Shown: positions 20,281-29,808, numbered from the stretch's first letter. The stretch: 64,000 bases of DNA from Acinetobacter sp. C32I (GCF_023702715.1 NZ_CP098480.1:4030001-4094000); one strand, 5' to 3'. Notes: generated from the sequence alone by a model not told the origin. Translations and numbers: made by a program.

Positions 20281-20352
20281 TTACCTAATCAAAACTGAGA
20301 TGATTTTTCTTTATTCTATAAAGAGATGTATACAAAACAAAATGAATTTATA

Positions 20353-20371
20353 AATAATAATAATTATCATT
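20353..20371 (+). promoter_or_regulatory. Fur box upstream of the TonB receptor
   Basis: The 19 bases AATAATAATAATTATCATT match the classical Fur box GATAATGATAATCATTATC at 14 positions, and all five mismatches are transitions. The site lies 85 bases before the receptor start, next to a T-rich probable promoter. Iron-dependent repression is inferred. Confidence 0.75.
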
Positions 20372-20455
20372 TTTATTGAGTTTTATTTGTTTTTTGTTAG
20401 AATTCTCATGAATTTTTAAGCAAATCTTAAGATTTTTTCTGAATTAGGTGGGAAT

Positions 20456-22465
20456 ATGTCCAATACAATAGTATGTCAATCACTACTCACAATTTCTGTG
20501 TTGAGCGGTATGATGACAGTTGCACATGCAGCAGAAACTCAAACTAATAAAGATGCAGTGCAATTAGACAAGATTGTTGTCACAGCAAGTGGCTTTGAAC
20601 AAGATATTAAAAAAGCGGCAGCCTCGATTTCGGTACTGACACATGAACAAATTAATAAAAAAGCGTATCGTGATGTGACGGATGCACTTAAAGATGTCCC
20701 AGGGGTTGTTGTAACGGGTGGTGGGAGCTCAAGTGATATCAGTATTCGTGGTATGGGGAGTGCCTATACTGTGATTATGGTCGATGGGAAAAAAGTAAAT
20801 ACCCGCTCTGTACGACCAAATAGTGATAATTCGGGGATTGAACAGGGCTGGTTGCCAAATATTGGTGCGATCGAACGTATTGAAGTCATCCGTGGTCCAA
20901 TGTCTGGTTTATATGGTTCAGATGCAATGGGTGGTGTAATTAATATCATTACCAAAAAGAATAGCAATGAATGGACTGGATCAATCAAGCTTGATACCAC
21001 ATTGCAGGAAAATTCTGACTCAGGTAATCAATACCAAACCAATGCCTATATTGCAGGCCCTTTGATCGCAAATCTATTATCTTTTAAAGCCAATGGCCTG
21101 TATTCGCAGCGTGATGAAGATGAAATTTATGGTGGTTATAGCAAGCAAAAAATTCGTGCGGGTGGGGCTGCATTTAGCCTAACACCGAACGATGATCACA
21201 CCATTGATTTGGAGTATCAACGTTCAATTCAAAATCGAGATGCAACGGTTGGAAAGAGTATTTCTCCAGTACAGACAGGGCGGAACCGACCTACTAATTC
21301 GCTTACAGATTATTATCGTACCGAATATAGCTTAACCCATCGTGGCCAGATCGGTGTAGTAGAAACACACTCATATATTCAACGTGAGGAAAATGAAAAT
21401 CCATCACGCAATATGGAAGCAATCAATACTACATTTAACACTCTTAATAAAATTAATTTTGATCGCCATAGTCTTAGTTTTGGTGGTATGTATTTAAAAG
21501 AAGAATTAGATGATAAAGGCAATCAGCTAAGTGTGGGTGGAGCGAAGCCAGTCTCGAACCTTGATCGTTATAGTTGGGCCTTGTTTGCTGAAAATGCTTG
21601 GAACATTGTGGATGATTTCACCCTAACTACATCTCTTCGTTTAGATAAAGATGAAAAGTTTGGTGATCACTGGAGTCCAAAAGTCTATGGCGTTTGGGGT
21701 TTAAATGATAATTGGGTGATTAAAGGTGGGGTTTCTACAGGTTATAAAACACCAGCACTTCGTGCCACAGTTGCAGAGTGGGGTCAAGCAACGGGTGGTG
21801 GTCAGAGTAAAGGCGTGATTGTAGGGAATCCTGATCTAAAACCAGAGAAAAGTGTCAACTATGAAGTTTCTTTCAACTGGGATAACTTAGATAATTTGAC
21901 AGCAGGATTGACGCTGTTTAATAGTGAGTTTAAAGACAAGATCACTGAGGTTAGAACCTGTCAGGGAGCATCTGGATCACTGAGTTGTGATTGGTTAGGC
22001 GAGAAGTTCGACTTTGTTAGCTTACGTGAGAACGTTGATAAGGCTAGTATGCGTGGTGCAGAAGCAACCTTTGGTTGGAAAGTCCTCCCTAATGTGAATT
22101 TGAGTGCAAATTATACTTTCACTGACACTGAACAAAAGAGTGGCGTGAATAAAGGCAAGCCTTTAAATGAAATGCCAAAGCATATGTTTAATACCACTGC
22201 AGACTGGGAAATTAATGATCAGTTCTCAAGCTGGGGACGTATTAACTATCGTAGTAAAACCTCAGATTACTTGAGCCGTACTGCAATGGCGAAAGGTAAA
22301 CCTGCGTATACTATGGTGGATGTTGGGGTCAATTATAAGCCTACACAAAATATCGCAGTGGCTGCGGGGATCTATAACTTGTTTGATAAAGAGATTGATA
22401 CAGCAGCCTATAATTATGTATTAGATGGTCGCCGTTACAATCTTGGCGTGACTTATAGCTTTTAA
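20456..22465 (+). CDS. TonB-dependent outer-membrane receptor (catecholate siderophore type)
   Basis: This 669-residue outer-membrane receptor probably imports a ferric siderophore using TonB energy. A signal peptide ends near AHA-AE (residue 26), followed by the TonB box DKIVVTAS. The plug domain carries VPGVVVTGGGSSSDISIRGMG and IERIEVIRGPMSGLYGSDAMGGVINIITKK, in two blocks typical of the FepA/CirA/IroN group. The protein ends RYNLGVTYSF with the C-terminal aromatic residue of beta-barrel proteins. A Fur box precedes it. No siderophore biosynthesis or ABC genes are adjacent, so it may take up a xenosiderophore. I cannot name the ligand from sequence alone. Confidence 0.9.
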   Translation: MSNTIVCQSLLTISVLSGMMTVAHAAETQTNKDAVQLDKIVVTASGFEQDIKKAAASISVLTHEQINKKAYRDVTDALKDVPGVVVTGGGSSSDISIRGMGSAYTVIMVDGKKVNTRSVRPNSDNSGIEQGWLPNIGAIERIEVIRGPMSGLYGSDAMGGVINIITKKNSNEWTGSIKLDTTLQENSDSGNQYQTNAYIAGPLIANLLSFKANGLYSQRDEDEIYGGYSKQKIRAGGAAFSLTPNDDHTIDLEYQRSIQNRDATVGKSISPVQTGRNRPTNSLTDYYRTEYSLTHRGQIGVVETHSYIQREENENPSRNMEAINTTFNTLNKINFDRHSLSFGGMYLKEELDDKGNQLSVGGAKPVSNLDRYSWALFAENAWNIVDDFTLTTSLRLDKDEKFGDHWSPKVYGVWGLNDNWVIKGGVSTGYKTPALRATVAEWGQATGGGQSKGVIVGNPDLKPEKSVNYEVSFNWDNLDNLTAGLTLFNSEFKDKITEVRTCQGASGSLSCDWLGEKFDFVSLRENVDKASMRGAEATFGWKVLPNVNLSANYTFTDTEQKSGVNKGKPLNEMPKHMFNTTADWEINDQFSSWGRINYRSKTSDYLSRTAMAKGKPAYTMVDVGVNYKPTQNIAVAAGIYNLFDKEIDTAAYNYVLDGRRYNLGVTYSF

Positions 22466-22478
22466 ATAACAATAAGGA

Positions 22479-22507
22479 AAGGATAGGGCAGCAAATGCCT
22501 TATCCTT
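22479..22507. terminator. Convergent terminator between the TonB receptor and the 334-residue unknown
   Basis: AAGGATAGGGC and GCCTTATCCTT form an 11-bp stem with one G-T pair and a 7-base loop. The right arm overlaps the last codons of the minus-strand gene, so both genes share the structure. Confidence 0.65.
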
Positions 22508-23504
22508 GTTTATTTAAGATTTGATTTACGGTTTCAGAATCATAAAACTTCTCTAAATACACGCGGGCACGCTGCCTCAAATAACCAGTTGTAATCACTT
22601 GCTGTAAAACAGGACTGAGCAAATGGTTAAGCTCATTTTCAATCAAGGCTTCATCAATATTCAGGTCACGCAGTAAAAGATCAAAAGTGCGCTCCTGATT
22701 ACGTGCATACCATGCATAGACGCCGTCATGTACTTGCTGTTTTAGGTAAGGGGTTTGACGGATATGCTCCCAAATTTCATGTCCCATACCCACTGTCTTA
22801 GGTAAATCTTGTACCTCGACATAATTACGCAAGACCGATAAAGGCATGACTTTAATTTTATGCCAGAGGTTGGCCTGAAAATGGTAAAGCTTGTCATCGT
22901 TAAAGTGTTGATTTAACACTTTTTCACTCATTTGACTGATTTTTAAAATGTTCTTTTGTAAGTAGTGGTTAATGGTGTCATTCAGATTGGAATCGGTCAC
23001 TGTTTCTAAAACAGATTTTCCCATTTTCATAAAATGTCCAACCCCAGGAACACGTTTTGACATGGAATTATCCAGATAATCTTGGATTGAGTGTTGAATC
23101 AGTTGGGTAATCAATGCAGAAAAAGCAGGGTTGTTCACCACTGTTTTAATCAAACGCTGCCGATGACCACTTTTGCTTGCTACATATTGTGCAATTGAGT
23201 CGATGGTCAGGACAGGAATGACCTGTTCAATCGTGGTTTGTTCATTGATCGGATGAATCAAGGCAAAACGAATATGTTCAGCAATTTGTTCGATTAAAAA
23301 TGGACTGGCAGGCGTAGCCAAAATCTGCTTTTCAATCAGCTCAAAGATTTGTTCAAACGACCAAAGATGCTGTAACTGTTGTAAGCGTAACCAATGATAG
23401 AACTGTTTAAACTCGTGTTGAATAGTTTCTGCCTGTGCAAACTCCTGCTCTAGAAAATCAAGTTGTGCATCAATCAGTTGTTCTATCATGGGTTGTTTCG
23501 ACAT
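22500..23504 (-). CDS. Conserved unknown protein, 334 residues
   Basis: I do not recognise this protein. It is 334 residues, strongly alpha-helical by composition, rich in Gln, Leu and His, and has no signal peptide or obvious membrane span. A central Gly/Lys-containing loop (SKRVPGVGHFMKMGKSVLE) is the only distinctive stretch. It lies 24 bases downstream of the exported alpha/beta hydrolase on the same strand and is probably co-transcribed. That position resembles lipase-foldase pairs, but the foldase hallmarks (N-terminal membrane anchor, RxxFDY motif) are missing, so I do not make that call. A cytosolic role is likely. Confidence 0.75.
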   Translation of the reverse strand: MSKQPMIEQLIDAQLDFLEQEFAQAETIQHEFKQFYHWLRLQQLQHLWSFEQIFELIEKQILATPASPFLIEQIAEHIRFALIHPINEQTTIEQVIPVLTIDSIAQYVASKSGHRQRLIKTVVNNPAFSALITQLIQHSIQDYLDNSMSKRVPGVGHFMKMGKSVLETVTDSNLNDTINHYLQKNILKISQMSEKVLNQHFNDDKLYHFQANLWHKIKVMPLSVLRNYVEVQDLPKTVGMGHEIWEHIRQTPYLKQQVHDGVYAWYARNQERTFDLLLRDLNIDEALIENELNHLLSPVLQQVITTGYLRQRARVYLEKFYDSETVNQILNKQG

Positions 23505-23528
23505 AAAATCTCAAATCGCTCATTAAAT

Positions 23529-24545
23529 TTAGGGTGAAGGTGTTACTGCAGGCTTTTGTGCCTGAATCTTACTGAGGAAAGGTAGATATTGCTGAACCAC
23601 CAATTGATCTGCTTCCAAGATTGGCATATGTCCAACATTGTCTAAGAGTACAGGTGCTTGTGCATTTTTCAGCAGTGATTTTAACTCAGGTGCAACTTCA
23701 ACATTAATAATTTTATCTTGTTTACCCCATAAAATCAGGGTAGGTGCATCAATTGAGCGCGCCAATAAGGCAAATGAATCTGGAGTGTAGAGCTTATTCA
23801 AGGCAATGATTTGATCAACCATCTTTTGAGTTTGCTCAACCTGACCAATCATCATTTTCTCTTGCGCTTGTGCAATTTCCTTAGGAATGAATGGTGGTGT
23901 ATACATGGCTTGCTGCATCAAGAAATTAAAGTCTCCTTTCTTGCTCACAATCATGTTTCTTACTTGAGTTGGATCTTTGAGATAAGGCGTGGTGGCAGAT
24001 TTATACACCCCAGCCGCATCAATCAAGAACAGGCTCTTGGTTTCAAATGGATATTGACCTGCATATAGCATCGCAATTGAACCACCGAGTGAATGACCTG
24101 CCACATGGGCTGGGCCGGTGAGGTTGGCTGCTTCAACAAAACGACGCAGTTTTTCAGTCACGTTGGGTACAGAATAATCAAAATCTTTTGGAACCTGAGT
24201 TTCACCACTGGCAGGCAAGTCAGGGATGACCACATGGTAGTTTGCAGTTAAGGCTCGTGCGACACGGTTCCAGTTATCGCGACTTCCGGCTAAACCATGA
24301 ATCAAAATGACAATTGGTTTACCTGCTTGGCCACCTTCACTATATGACCAAGTAATATCACCTACTTTTAAGGTTTTACTTTGTAAGCCTGCCCAAGCAC
24401 GCTCTTGTTGCAGTAGGTTTTGGAAACTCATCTCAATTTCCGCAGCTTGTGTGGTGCTGATTGCAACGGTAGTCAAACTGCATGCCAGTAAAGCTGCTGT
24501 GAGTGTCCTGCGGAAGGGCATTGCAAATTGGTTTTTTGTATTCAT
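23529..24545 (-). CDS. Exported alpha/beta hydrolase (esterase/lipase-like)
   Basis: This 338-residue alpha/beta-hydrolase has an N-terminal signal peptide (MNTKNQFAMPFRRTLTAALLACSL, cleavage near TTQA-AEI). The oxyanion motif VILIHGLAGSRDNW, the nucleophile elbow GHSLGGSIAM, and the acid and His motifs (LWGKQDKIINVE and DNVGHMPILE) make a complete triad. Periplasmic or secreted ester hydrolysis is expected. Similar proteins act on lipids, polyhydroxyalkanoate oligomers or aromatic esters, so the substrate is open. It is the first gene of a probable two-gene unit with the downstream 334-residue unknown. Confidence 0.88.
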   Translation of the reverse strand: MNTKNQFAMPFRRTLTAALLACSLTTVAISTTQAAEIEMSFQNLLQQERAWAGLQSKTLKVGDITWSYSEGGQAGKPIVILIHGLAGSRDNWNRVARALTANYHVVIPDLPASGETQVPKDFDYSVPNVTEKLRRFVEAANLTGPAHVAGHSLGGSIAMLYAGQYPFETKSLFLIDAAGVYKSATTPYLKDPTQVRNMIVSKKGDFNFLMQQAMYTPPFIPKEIAQAQEKMMIGQVEQTQKMVDQIIALNKLYTPDSFALLARSIDAPTLILWGKQDKIINVEVAPELKSLLKNAQAPVLLDNVGHMPILEADQLVVQQYLPFLSKIQAQKPAVTPSP

Positions 24546-24766
24546 TGTTCTGTCCTTGATCTATTTTTACGCCCATTGATTATTGGGGAAAGTACTGAAG
24601 TAGTCATTTGCATAATCTACAGCTGTATGGAAATTCTTGCCAATGAAATCATCAATTTTCCATTATTTCCCTGATTAAAACATTAGCAAGCGTCCAGAGA
24701 GTTTTTATTTTTGTCAGTGACTTTCAAACAGGCGCACATTACACTATTTGCTCATGTCAACCATAG

Positions 24767-25393
24767 ATGGATTTAAGCATGCTCACTGCTCAAGAAGCCC
24801 TAGAACGTTTAAAAGCTGGTAATGCCCGTTTTGTAAAGGGAGAGGCAGTTCAACAAAAATTATTGTCTCACCAAGAACGTGCCGAAATGGCAAGTGAACA
24901 AAATCCTTTTGCGATTGTTTTAGGTTGTTCTGATTCCCGAGTACCTGCGGAAATGGTGTTTGACCAAGGTTTAGGTGACTTGTTCGTGATTCGTGTAGCC
25001 GGCAATATTGTTGCGCCGTCACAGGTGGGGAGTGTTGAGTTTGCGGCAGAGCGTTATGATTGTGCTGTTGTGGTGGTATTAGGTCATAGTCACTGTGGCG
25101 CGATTCAAGCGACGATTGATACTTTGATGAACCCACAGCAACCACCATCGTCAAATTTGATGTCGATTGTTAATCGGGTACGTCCTTCGGTTGAAATCTT
25201 AATGCAAACAGATTTAAAAAATGATTTGAAAAAACTGTCGGCTCATGCGGTTCGTTCAAATGTCTTTGCTTCAGTGAATCAATTACGTCATGGTTCAGCC
25301 GTGCTGGAAAGTCTGATCGAGAAAGGCAAAATGATTGTGGTTGGCGCTGAATATTCACTGGAAACAGGTGAAGTCAGTTTCTTCGATTTTTAA
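24767..25393 (+). CDS. Beta-carbonic anhydrase
   Basis: This enzyme interconverts carbon dioxide and bicarbonate in the cytosol. Its 208 residues carry the beta-class zinc ligands Cys54 and Asp56 in GCSDSRVPAE, and His107 and Cys110 in LGHSHCGA. The Asp-Arg dyad (DSR) is intact. There is no signal peptide. ATG 24767 and ATG 24779 are both possible starts; the second would shorten the protein to 204 residues. The gene stands alone, with a divergent hydrolase upstream and a terminator after its stop. Confidence 0.94.
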   Translation: MDLSMLTAQEALERLKAGNARFVKGEAVQQKLLSHQERAEMASEQNPFAIVLGCSDSRVPAEMVFDQGLGDLFVIRVAGNIVAPSQVGSVEFAAERYDCAVVVVLGHSHCGAIQATIDTLMNPQQPPSSNLMSIVNRVRPSVEILMQTDLKNDLKKLSAHAVRSNVFASVNQLRHGSAVLESLIEKGKMIVVGAEYSLETGEVSFFDF

Positions 25394-25398
25394 AGCAG

Positions 25399-25430
25399 AT
25401 GGCGAGTTGAGAGACTCGCCATTATTTTAT
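25399..25430 (+). terminator. Terminator of the carbonic anhydrase gene
   Basis: ATGGCGAGT and ACTCGCCAT form a perfect 9-bp stem with a 6-base loop followed by a T-rich tract, six bases after the stop codon. Confidence 0.8.
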
Positions 25431-25491
25431 CATTCATGCTTTATACTTCATTAATAAAATTTGGATGTTTCACTCAAAGAGCAGCTCCACT

Positions 25492-25932
25492 ATGAATATT
25501 ATGCCGATATCTGAATCACAATTATCAGATTGGCTAGCATTAAGAAGTTTGCTCTGGCCTGATCATGAAGATGCGCATTTACAGGAAATGCACCAGCTAC
25601 TTAAACAAACCGATACTTTACAGTTATTGGCTTATACCGACACCCAACAAGCAATTGGCATGTTGGAAGCTTCGATTCGATATGAATATGTGAATGGTAC
25701 AGAGACATCACCTGTGGCTTTTCTTGAAGGGATTTATGTATTACCTGAATATCGCCGTTCAGGTATCGCGACCCAGTTGGTTCAGTTCGTAGAGGAATGG
25801 GCGAAACAATTTGCATGTACTGAGTTCGCTTCAGATGCAGCGCTGGACAATCATATTAGCCATGCAATGCATCGAACACTCGGTTTTCATGAAACTGAAC
25901 GTGTGGTGTATTTTAAGAAAAATATCGGCTAA
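25492..25932 (+). CDS. aac(6')-I: Aminoglycoside 6'-N-acetyltransferase, AAC(6')-I type
   Basis: This GNAT-family enzyme acetylates the 6'-amino group of aminoglycosides such as tobramycin, netilmicin and amikacin using acetyl-CoA. The 146 residues (MNIMPISESQLSDWLALR and on) match the length and layout I know for the chromosomal AAC(6')-I enzymes of Acinetobacter species: LEASIRYEYVNGTETSP, then FLEGIYVLPEYRRSGIAT with the acetyl-CoA-binding R-R-x-G-I-A, then EFASDAALDNHISHAMHRTLGF. ATG 25492 gives that length; the earlier in-frame ATG at 25465 adds nine residues. It stands alone with no integron or insertion sequence, so it looks like the species' intrinsic gene. The exact subtype was not determined. 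Confidence 0.9.
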   Translation: MNIMPISESQLSDWLALRSLLWPDHEDAHLQEMHQLLKQTDTLQLLAYTDTQQAIGMLEASIRYEYVNGTETSPVAFLEGIYVLPEYRRSGIATQLVQFVEEWAKQFACTEFASDAALDNHISHAMHRTLGFHETERVVYFKKNIG

Positions 25933-25957
25933 GCAGCTTGAGCGACTCAACTAGTGC

Positions 25958-26587
25958 TTATAAGGCGCCTTTAATATAGGGATAAGCCATATTCAGCATA
26001 ATCGGTTGCGCTTTGGCGTTGGGGTGGATTTGATCATTCTGGATTAAATGTTTCTGCCCAGCCACACCTTCAAGGAAGAACGGTAACAGTTTCACTTTAT
26101 ATTGCTGACTTACAATTTTGTAATTATTTTCAAAAGCCGTGCTATAGGCTGTCCCATAATTCGGTGGTATTTTCATACCAAACAGTAAAACATTGGCTTT
26201 CTGTTTTTGGCTCAGTTGTACCAATTGAGCAAGGTTCTTTTGAATCATTTGTGGCGGTTGGCCACGTAAGCCATCATTGCCACCCAGCTCAATGACCACG
26301 ATTTCAGGCTTATAGGTTTGTAATAACTTCGGAAGTCTTGCTAATGCACCGCTGGTGGTTTCACCACTGACACTTGCATTGACCACTTTGTGTTGTTTCG
26401 GATACTGTTGGTCTAAGCGTTGTTGTAATAATTGCACCCAACCTTGCTTTACATCGATGCCATAACCTGCGCTCAGGCTATCACCCAAAATTAAAATAGT
26501 CTTTGCTGAAACCAATGTTGGAATCAAGCCAATGGCGATGATTCCCACAGCTTTTGATAGTGACCAGATAACTTTAGATTTTTGCAT
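25958..26587 (-). CDS. tesA: Periplasmic multifunctional esterase/thioesterase TesA
   Basis: TesA is a GDSL/SGNH hydrolase with acyl-CoA thioesterase, lysophospholipase and arylesterase activities in the periplasm. It has 209 residues, with a signal peptide ending near VSA-KT. The four SGNH blocks are present: block I LGDSLSAGYG, block II VSGETTSG, block III ELGGNDGLRG, and block V DQIHPNAKAQ with the catalytic Asp and His. It is divergent from ybbA-ybbP, the same arrangement as tesA-ybbAP in enterobacteria, which supports orthology. Confidence 0.94.
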   Translation of the reverse strand: MQKSKVIWSLSKAVGIIAIGLIPTLVSAKTILILGDSLSAGYGIDVKQGWVQLLQQRLDQQYPKQHKVVNASVSGETTSGALARLPKLLQTYKPEIVVIELGGNDGLRGQPPQMIQKNLAQLVQLSQKQKANVLLFGMKIPPNYGTAYSTAFENNYKIVSQQYKVKLLPFFLEGVAGQKHLIQNDQIHPNAKAQPIMLNMAYPYIKGAL

Positions 26588-26623
26588 CGTATTTCAAATT
26601 TGTCCTAAAGGATACGTGACATC

Positions 26624-27328
26624 ATGCCACAACCGATTATCTCTGCCCAAAAAGTTACACAAAACATTCAAATCAATCAGCAAAGTCTGAGCATTTTAAA
26701 AGATATAAATTTAGATATCTATCAAGGTGAACAGATTGCGATTACTGGCCGTTCGGGCTCGGGGAAATCAACGCTATTAGGTATTCTCGCGACATTGGAT
26801 CGACCGAGTCTGGGCGAATTATGGGTCTGCGGCGAAGCTGTTCATACGCTTACTGAAGAACAACGTGCCCGTGTCCGTTTGGAAAATATTGGCTTTGTCT
26901 TTCAATCTTTTCAGTTATTGCCACAGTTAAGCGCTTTGGAAAATGTGATGTTGCCGTTACGGTTACAACCCGATTTTAATTTCAAGCAAGCAGAACAAAA
27001 AGCACTAGCGTGGTTGGAACGGGTCGGACTGATTCGACAAGCGCAGCAAACGCCGAAAGTGCTTTCAGGTGGAGAGCAGCAACGTGTTGCGATTGCACGG
27101 GCGTTAATTGCAGAGCCAAAAATCATTTTTGCAGATGAACCCACAGGGAATCTGGATGGACAAACTGCAGAAGAGGTTGAGCAACTGTTATTTGATTTAA
27201 ATCGGGAACTCGGTACGACCTTAGTACTGGTAACTCATGATCAAAACTTAGCTTCATTGTGCCAACGCCATGTCAAACTCGCCGATGGCCAAATTCAGGA
27301 AATCGTCAAGTTGCAGGAGGGAGTATGA
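26624..27328 (+). CDS. ybbA: ABC transporter ATP-binding protein YbbA
   Basis: This 234-residue ATPase belongs to the MacB/LolD-like (type VII) ABC family. Walker A is GRSGSGKSTLL, the Q-loop is FVFQSFQLLP, the signature is LSGGEQQRVAIARAL, and Walker B is IIFADEPTGNLDG with the switch His in LVTHD. It pairs with the permease encoded immediately downstream, whose ATG overlaps this gene's stop in ATGA. The pair likely performs mechanotransmission or lipoprotein-related work at the inner membrane rather than bulk transport; the exact job of YbbAP remains poorly defined. An AAAGGA sequence precedes the ATG. Confidence 0.93.
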   Translation: MPQPIISAQKVTQNIQINQQSLSILKDINLDIYQGEQIAITGRSGSGKSTLLGILATLDRPSLGELWVCGEAVHTLTEEQRARVRLENIGFVFQSFQLLPQLSALENVMLPLRLQPDFNFKQAEQKALAWLERVGLIRQAQQTPKVLSGGEQQRVAIARALIAEPKIIFADEPTGNLDGQTAEEVEQLLFDLNRELGTTLVLVTHDQNLASLCQRHVKLADGQIQEIVKLQEGV

Positions 27329-29808
27329 GTTCAGTCCTGAAACCCTTACTGTTACAAAGTTTTCGTACTGGGGGCTTATATCTGCTGATTATTGCCTTGT
27401 CTTTGGCAATCAGTGCAACCACGGCGCTCAAGTTTAGTAATACTCAAGTACAAAATGCGGTGGCGCTACAAGCGGCTGAAATGTTGGGTGGGGATCTGGT
27501 TTTATCAGACAAAGACCCCATTCAGCCGAATTGGTTGCAACAGGCAGATGAACTGAAGTTAAAACATGCTCCAGTGACCGTATTTAGCTCAATGGCACAT
27601 ACCCAAAATCAATTTGTGATGGTGAATGTCAAAGCGGTAGATGCAAATTTTCCCTTACGTGGTCAGTTGGTGATTCAGCCCAAAGCACAGGCGATACAAC
27701 CAGGAGAAGTCTGGTTAAGTCAACGGGCGATGGATTTATTACATGCAAAAATGGGGGAGCCACTTGCAATTGCCGATGCTCAGTTGAAGGTCACCGGCAT
27801 TATTGAACGTGATTCTAATCAAGAGACTGGATTTTCAGGGTTCTCTCCAACGGTGATTATTCACCAAGCCGATATTGCCAAAACCAATGCAGTTCAGGTT
27901 GGAAGCAGAATTGAATATCGATTGCTGCTTGCGGGTGAACCTGAACCAATCAAGACCTATAAAAAGATTTTTAAACAATCTCAGAAAGATGAACAAGGTA
28001 CGGACCAGGCTGCAGAGCAACAACTTGAAGGTGAACAAAGCTCACTGAAACTTAGAGATGCCAGCCAATCCAATACCCGTCTAATGAAGCCGATTGAAAA
28101 TTTGGATACTTTCTTACAGCTGGCCAATCTATTGACCATTTTACTCTGTGGTATCGCGATTGCTTTAACCAGTCAGCGTTATGTACAGCAGAATCAAGAT
28201 CATATTGCATTGATGCGTTGTTTGGGGGCGAGTAAGCGACAAATTTTATTGGCCTATATTGCCTTGCTTGGAATCGTCAGTGCTTTGTCGATTGTGTTAG
28301 GAAGTTTGATTGGGATTGCTTTGGGTTATGGTTTATTGCAATTGATGTTGCAATTGATTCCGCAACTGCAATTGAGCTTCGCAGTCGTCGATCTACTTTA
28401 TGCCTTACCGATTGCGATCTTTACCAGTGTGATGGTGTTGATTGGCTTTATTTTGCCAAGCATTTGGGAATTATTAAACACACCACCGATTCGGGTGATT
28501 CGCCAACAGGAGCGTTCACGGAAGTCTTATGTGGCAATGTTTGCGATTGGTATTGTCAGCTTGATTCTGTTTAGTTTGGTGTTGAGTGATAACCTACAGT
28601 TGAGCTTGTTGGTACTCAGCGCAATCTTACTGCTTTGCGCGATGATGTATGCTGTGATTTGGCTGCTACTCAAAGCGATTAAACAACTGAAACATCCTCT
28701 AGCGGCTTATGTACGGATTCCACATCAAACCGCTTTGCAGATCACCGCACTGGCTTTAGGCCTGAGTTTGATTACGGTATTGAGTGTATTGAGAACCGAT
28801 CTGCTGCAACGCTGGCAACAGCAATTGCCTGTGGGCACGCCGAACCAATTTGTTTATGGTTTGCCGCCGTTTGATATGCCCCAGTTTAAGCAACAGATTG
28901 AGCAAAATGGTTGGCAATCAACGCCACTGTATCCCAATATTCGCGGACGGCTACTGGCTAAAAATGGTCATGCATTTGCACCAGAGTTGGTTAAGCAAAA
29001 CAATTCACTACGCCGTGAGCTCAATCTGACTCAAGCCAGTCTTTACCCCAAAGACAATGTGATTACCCAAGGGGTTGCAAACTTTAGCAAAGCAGGACAA
29101 GTGTCGGTTGAAGAAAAAACAGCGCATGAGCTTGGCATTCAAATTGGTGATCAACTCAGTTTTAGCCTGCCTGAAGGAACCTTAGAAGCAACGGTGGTGA
29201 ACTTACGTACTGTCGAATGGGAAAGCTTTAGTCCGAATTTTTTCTTCATCTTCTCACCAGAAACCATGGATGAAAACGCGGGCAGTTATTTAGGCAGCTT
29301 CTATTTGCCACCTGCCGATCAGCCGAAAATGGTGCAATTGATTCAGCAATTTTCCAATACCGTCTTTATTGATGTCGGACGGATTCTGGATGAAATTAAA
29401 CGCTTGGTGAATGTGCTGGTACAGATTGTCACGGTACTCGCTGCATTGGTTGGCTTCTCTGGTGTATTGGTACTGATTGCATGTTTAAATGTGCTGATGG
29501 ATGAGCGTCGTAAAGAAGTCGCTTTATTACGTTCATTTGGTGTTGCCAAGAATAAGCTCAAACGGATGCTCAGTCTTGAAATTGGTTTTATTGGATTGTT
29601 GTCAGGTGTGGTGGCGTGTTTGTTTGCAGAGGCAATCAGTGCAATTGCCAGTCACAGGATGCAAATGGCCGTGCAATGGCATCCTGAAATTTGGTTGATC
29701 TTACCGCTGAGCATGATGATCATTTGTACTTTAATCGGCCGTTATCGCCTGAGTTATTTATGCGATATTCCACCCTTACAAAGTCTAAGAGAAATGAATC
29801 AGTCTTAA
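27325..29808 (+). CDS. ybbP: ABC transporter permease YbbP (FtsX/MacB family)
   Basis: This 827-residue inner-membrane permease partners YbbA. It has an N-terminal helix, a large periplasmic domain (about 40-260), a first FtsX-type block of membrane helices (about 270-480, including ALMRCLGASKRQILLAY), a second periplasmic domain and a final FtsX block (ALLRSFGVAKNKLKRML near 740). That is the duplicated FtsX layout typical of YbbP. ATG 27325 follows GGAGGGAG and overlaps the ybbA stop. Its last four bases overlap the 3' end of the convergent rhomboid gene. Confidence 0.93.
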   Translation: MSSVLKPLLLQSFRTGGLYLLIIALSLAISATTALKFSNTQVQNAVALQAAEMLGGDLVLSDKDPIQPNWLQQADELKLKHAPVTVFSSMAHTQNQFVMVNVKAVDANFPLRGQLVIQPKAQAIQPGEVWLSQRAMDLLHAKMGEPLAIADAQLKVTGIIERDSNQETGFSGFSPTVIIHQADIAKTNAVQVGSRIEYRLLLAGEPEPIKTYKKIFKQSQKDEQGTDQAAEQQLEGEQSSLKLRDASQSNTRLMKPIENLDTFLQLANLLTILLCGIAIALTSQRYVQQNQDHIALMRCLGASKRQILLAYIALLGIVSALSIVLGSLIGIALGYGLLQLMLQLIPQLQLSFAVVDLLYALPIAIFTSVMVLIGFILPSIWELLNTPPIRVIRQQERSRKSYVAMFAIGIVSLILFSLVLSDNLQLSLLVLSAILLLCAMMYAVIWLLLKAIKQLKHPLAAYVRIPHQTALQITALALGLSLITVLSVLRTDLLQRWQQQLPVGTPNQFVYGLPPFDMPQFKQQIEQNGWQSTPLYPNIRGRLLAKNGHAFAPELVKQNNSLRRELNLTQASLYPKDNVITQGVANFSKAGQVSVEEKTAHELGIQIGDQLSFSLPEGTLEATVVNLRTVEWESFSPNFFFIFSPETMDENAGSYLGSFYLPPADQPKMVQLIQQFSNTVFIDVGRILDEIKRLVNVLVQIVTVLAALVGFSGVLVLIACLNVLMDERRKEVALLRSFGVAKNKLKRMLSLEIGFIGLLSGVVACLFAEAISAIASHRMQMAVQWHPEIWLILPLSMMIICTLIGRYRLSYLCDIPPLQSLREMNQS

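Noticed and set aside
22500..23504. Possible lipase-specific foldase for the adjacent hydrolase
   Set aside because: The gene order fits, but there is no N-terminal membrane anchor and no RxxFDY motif.
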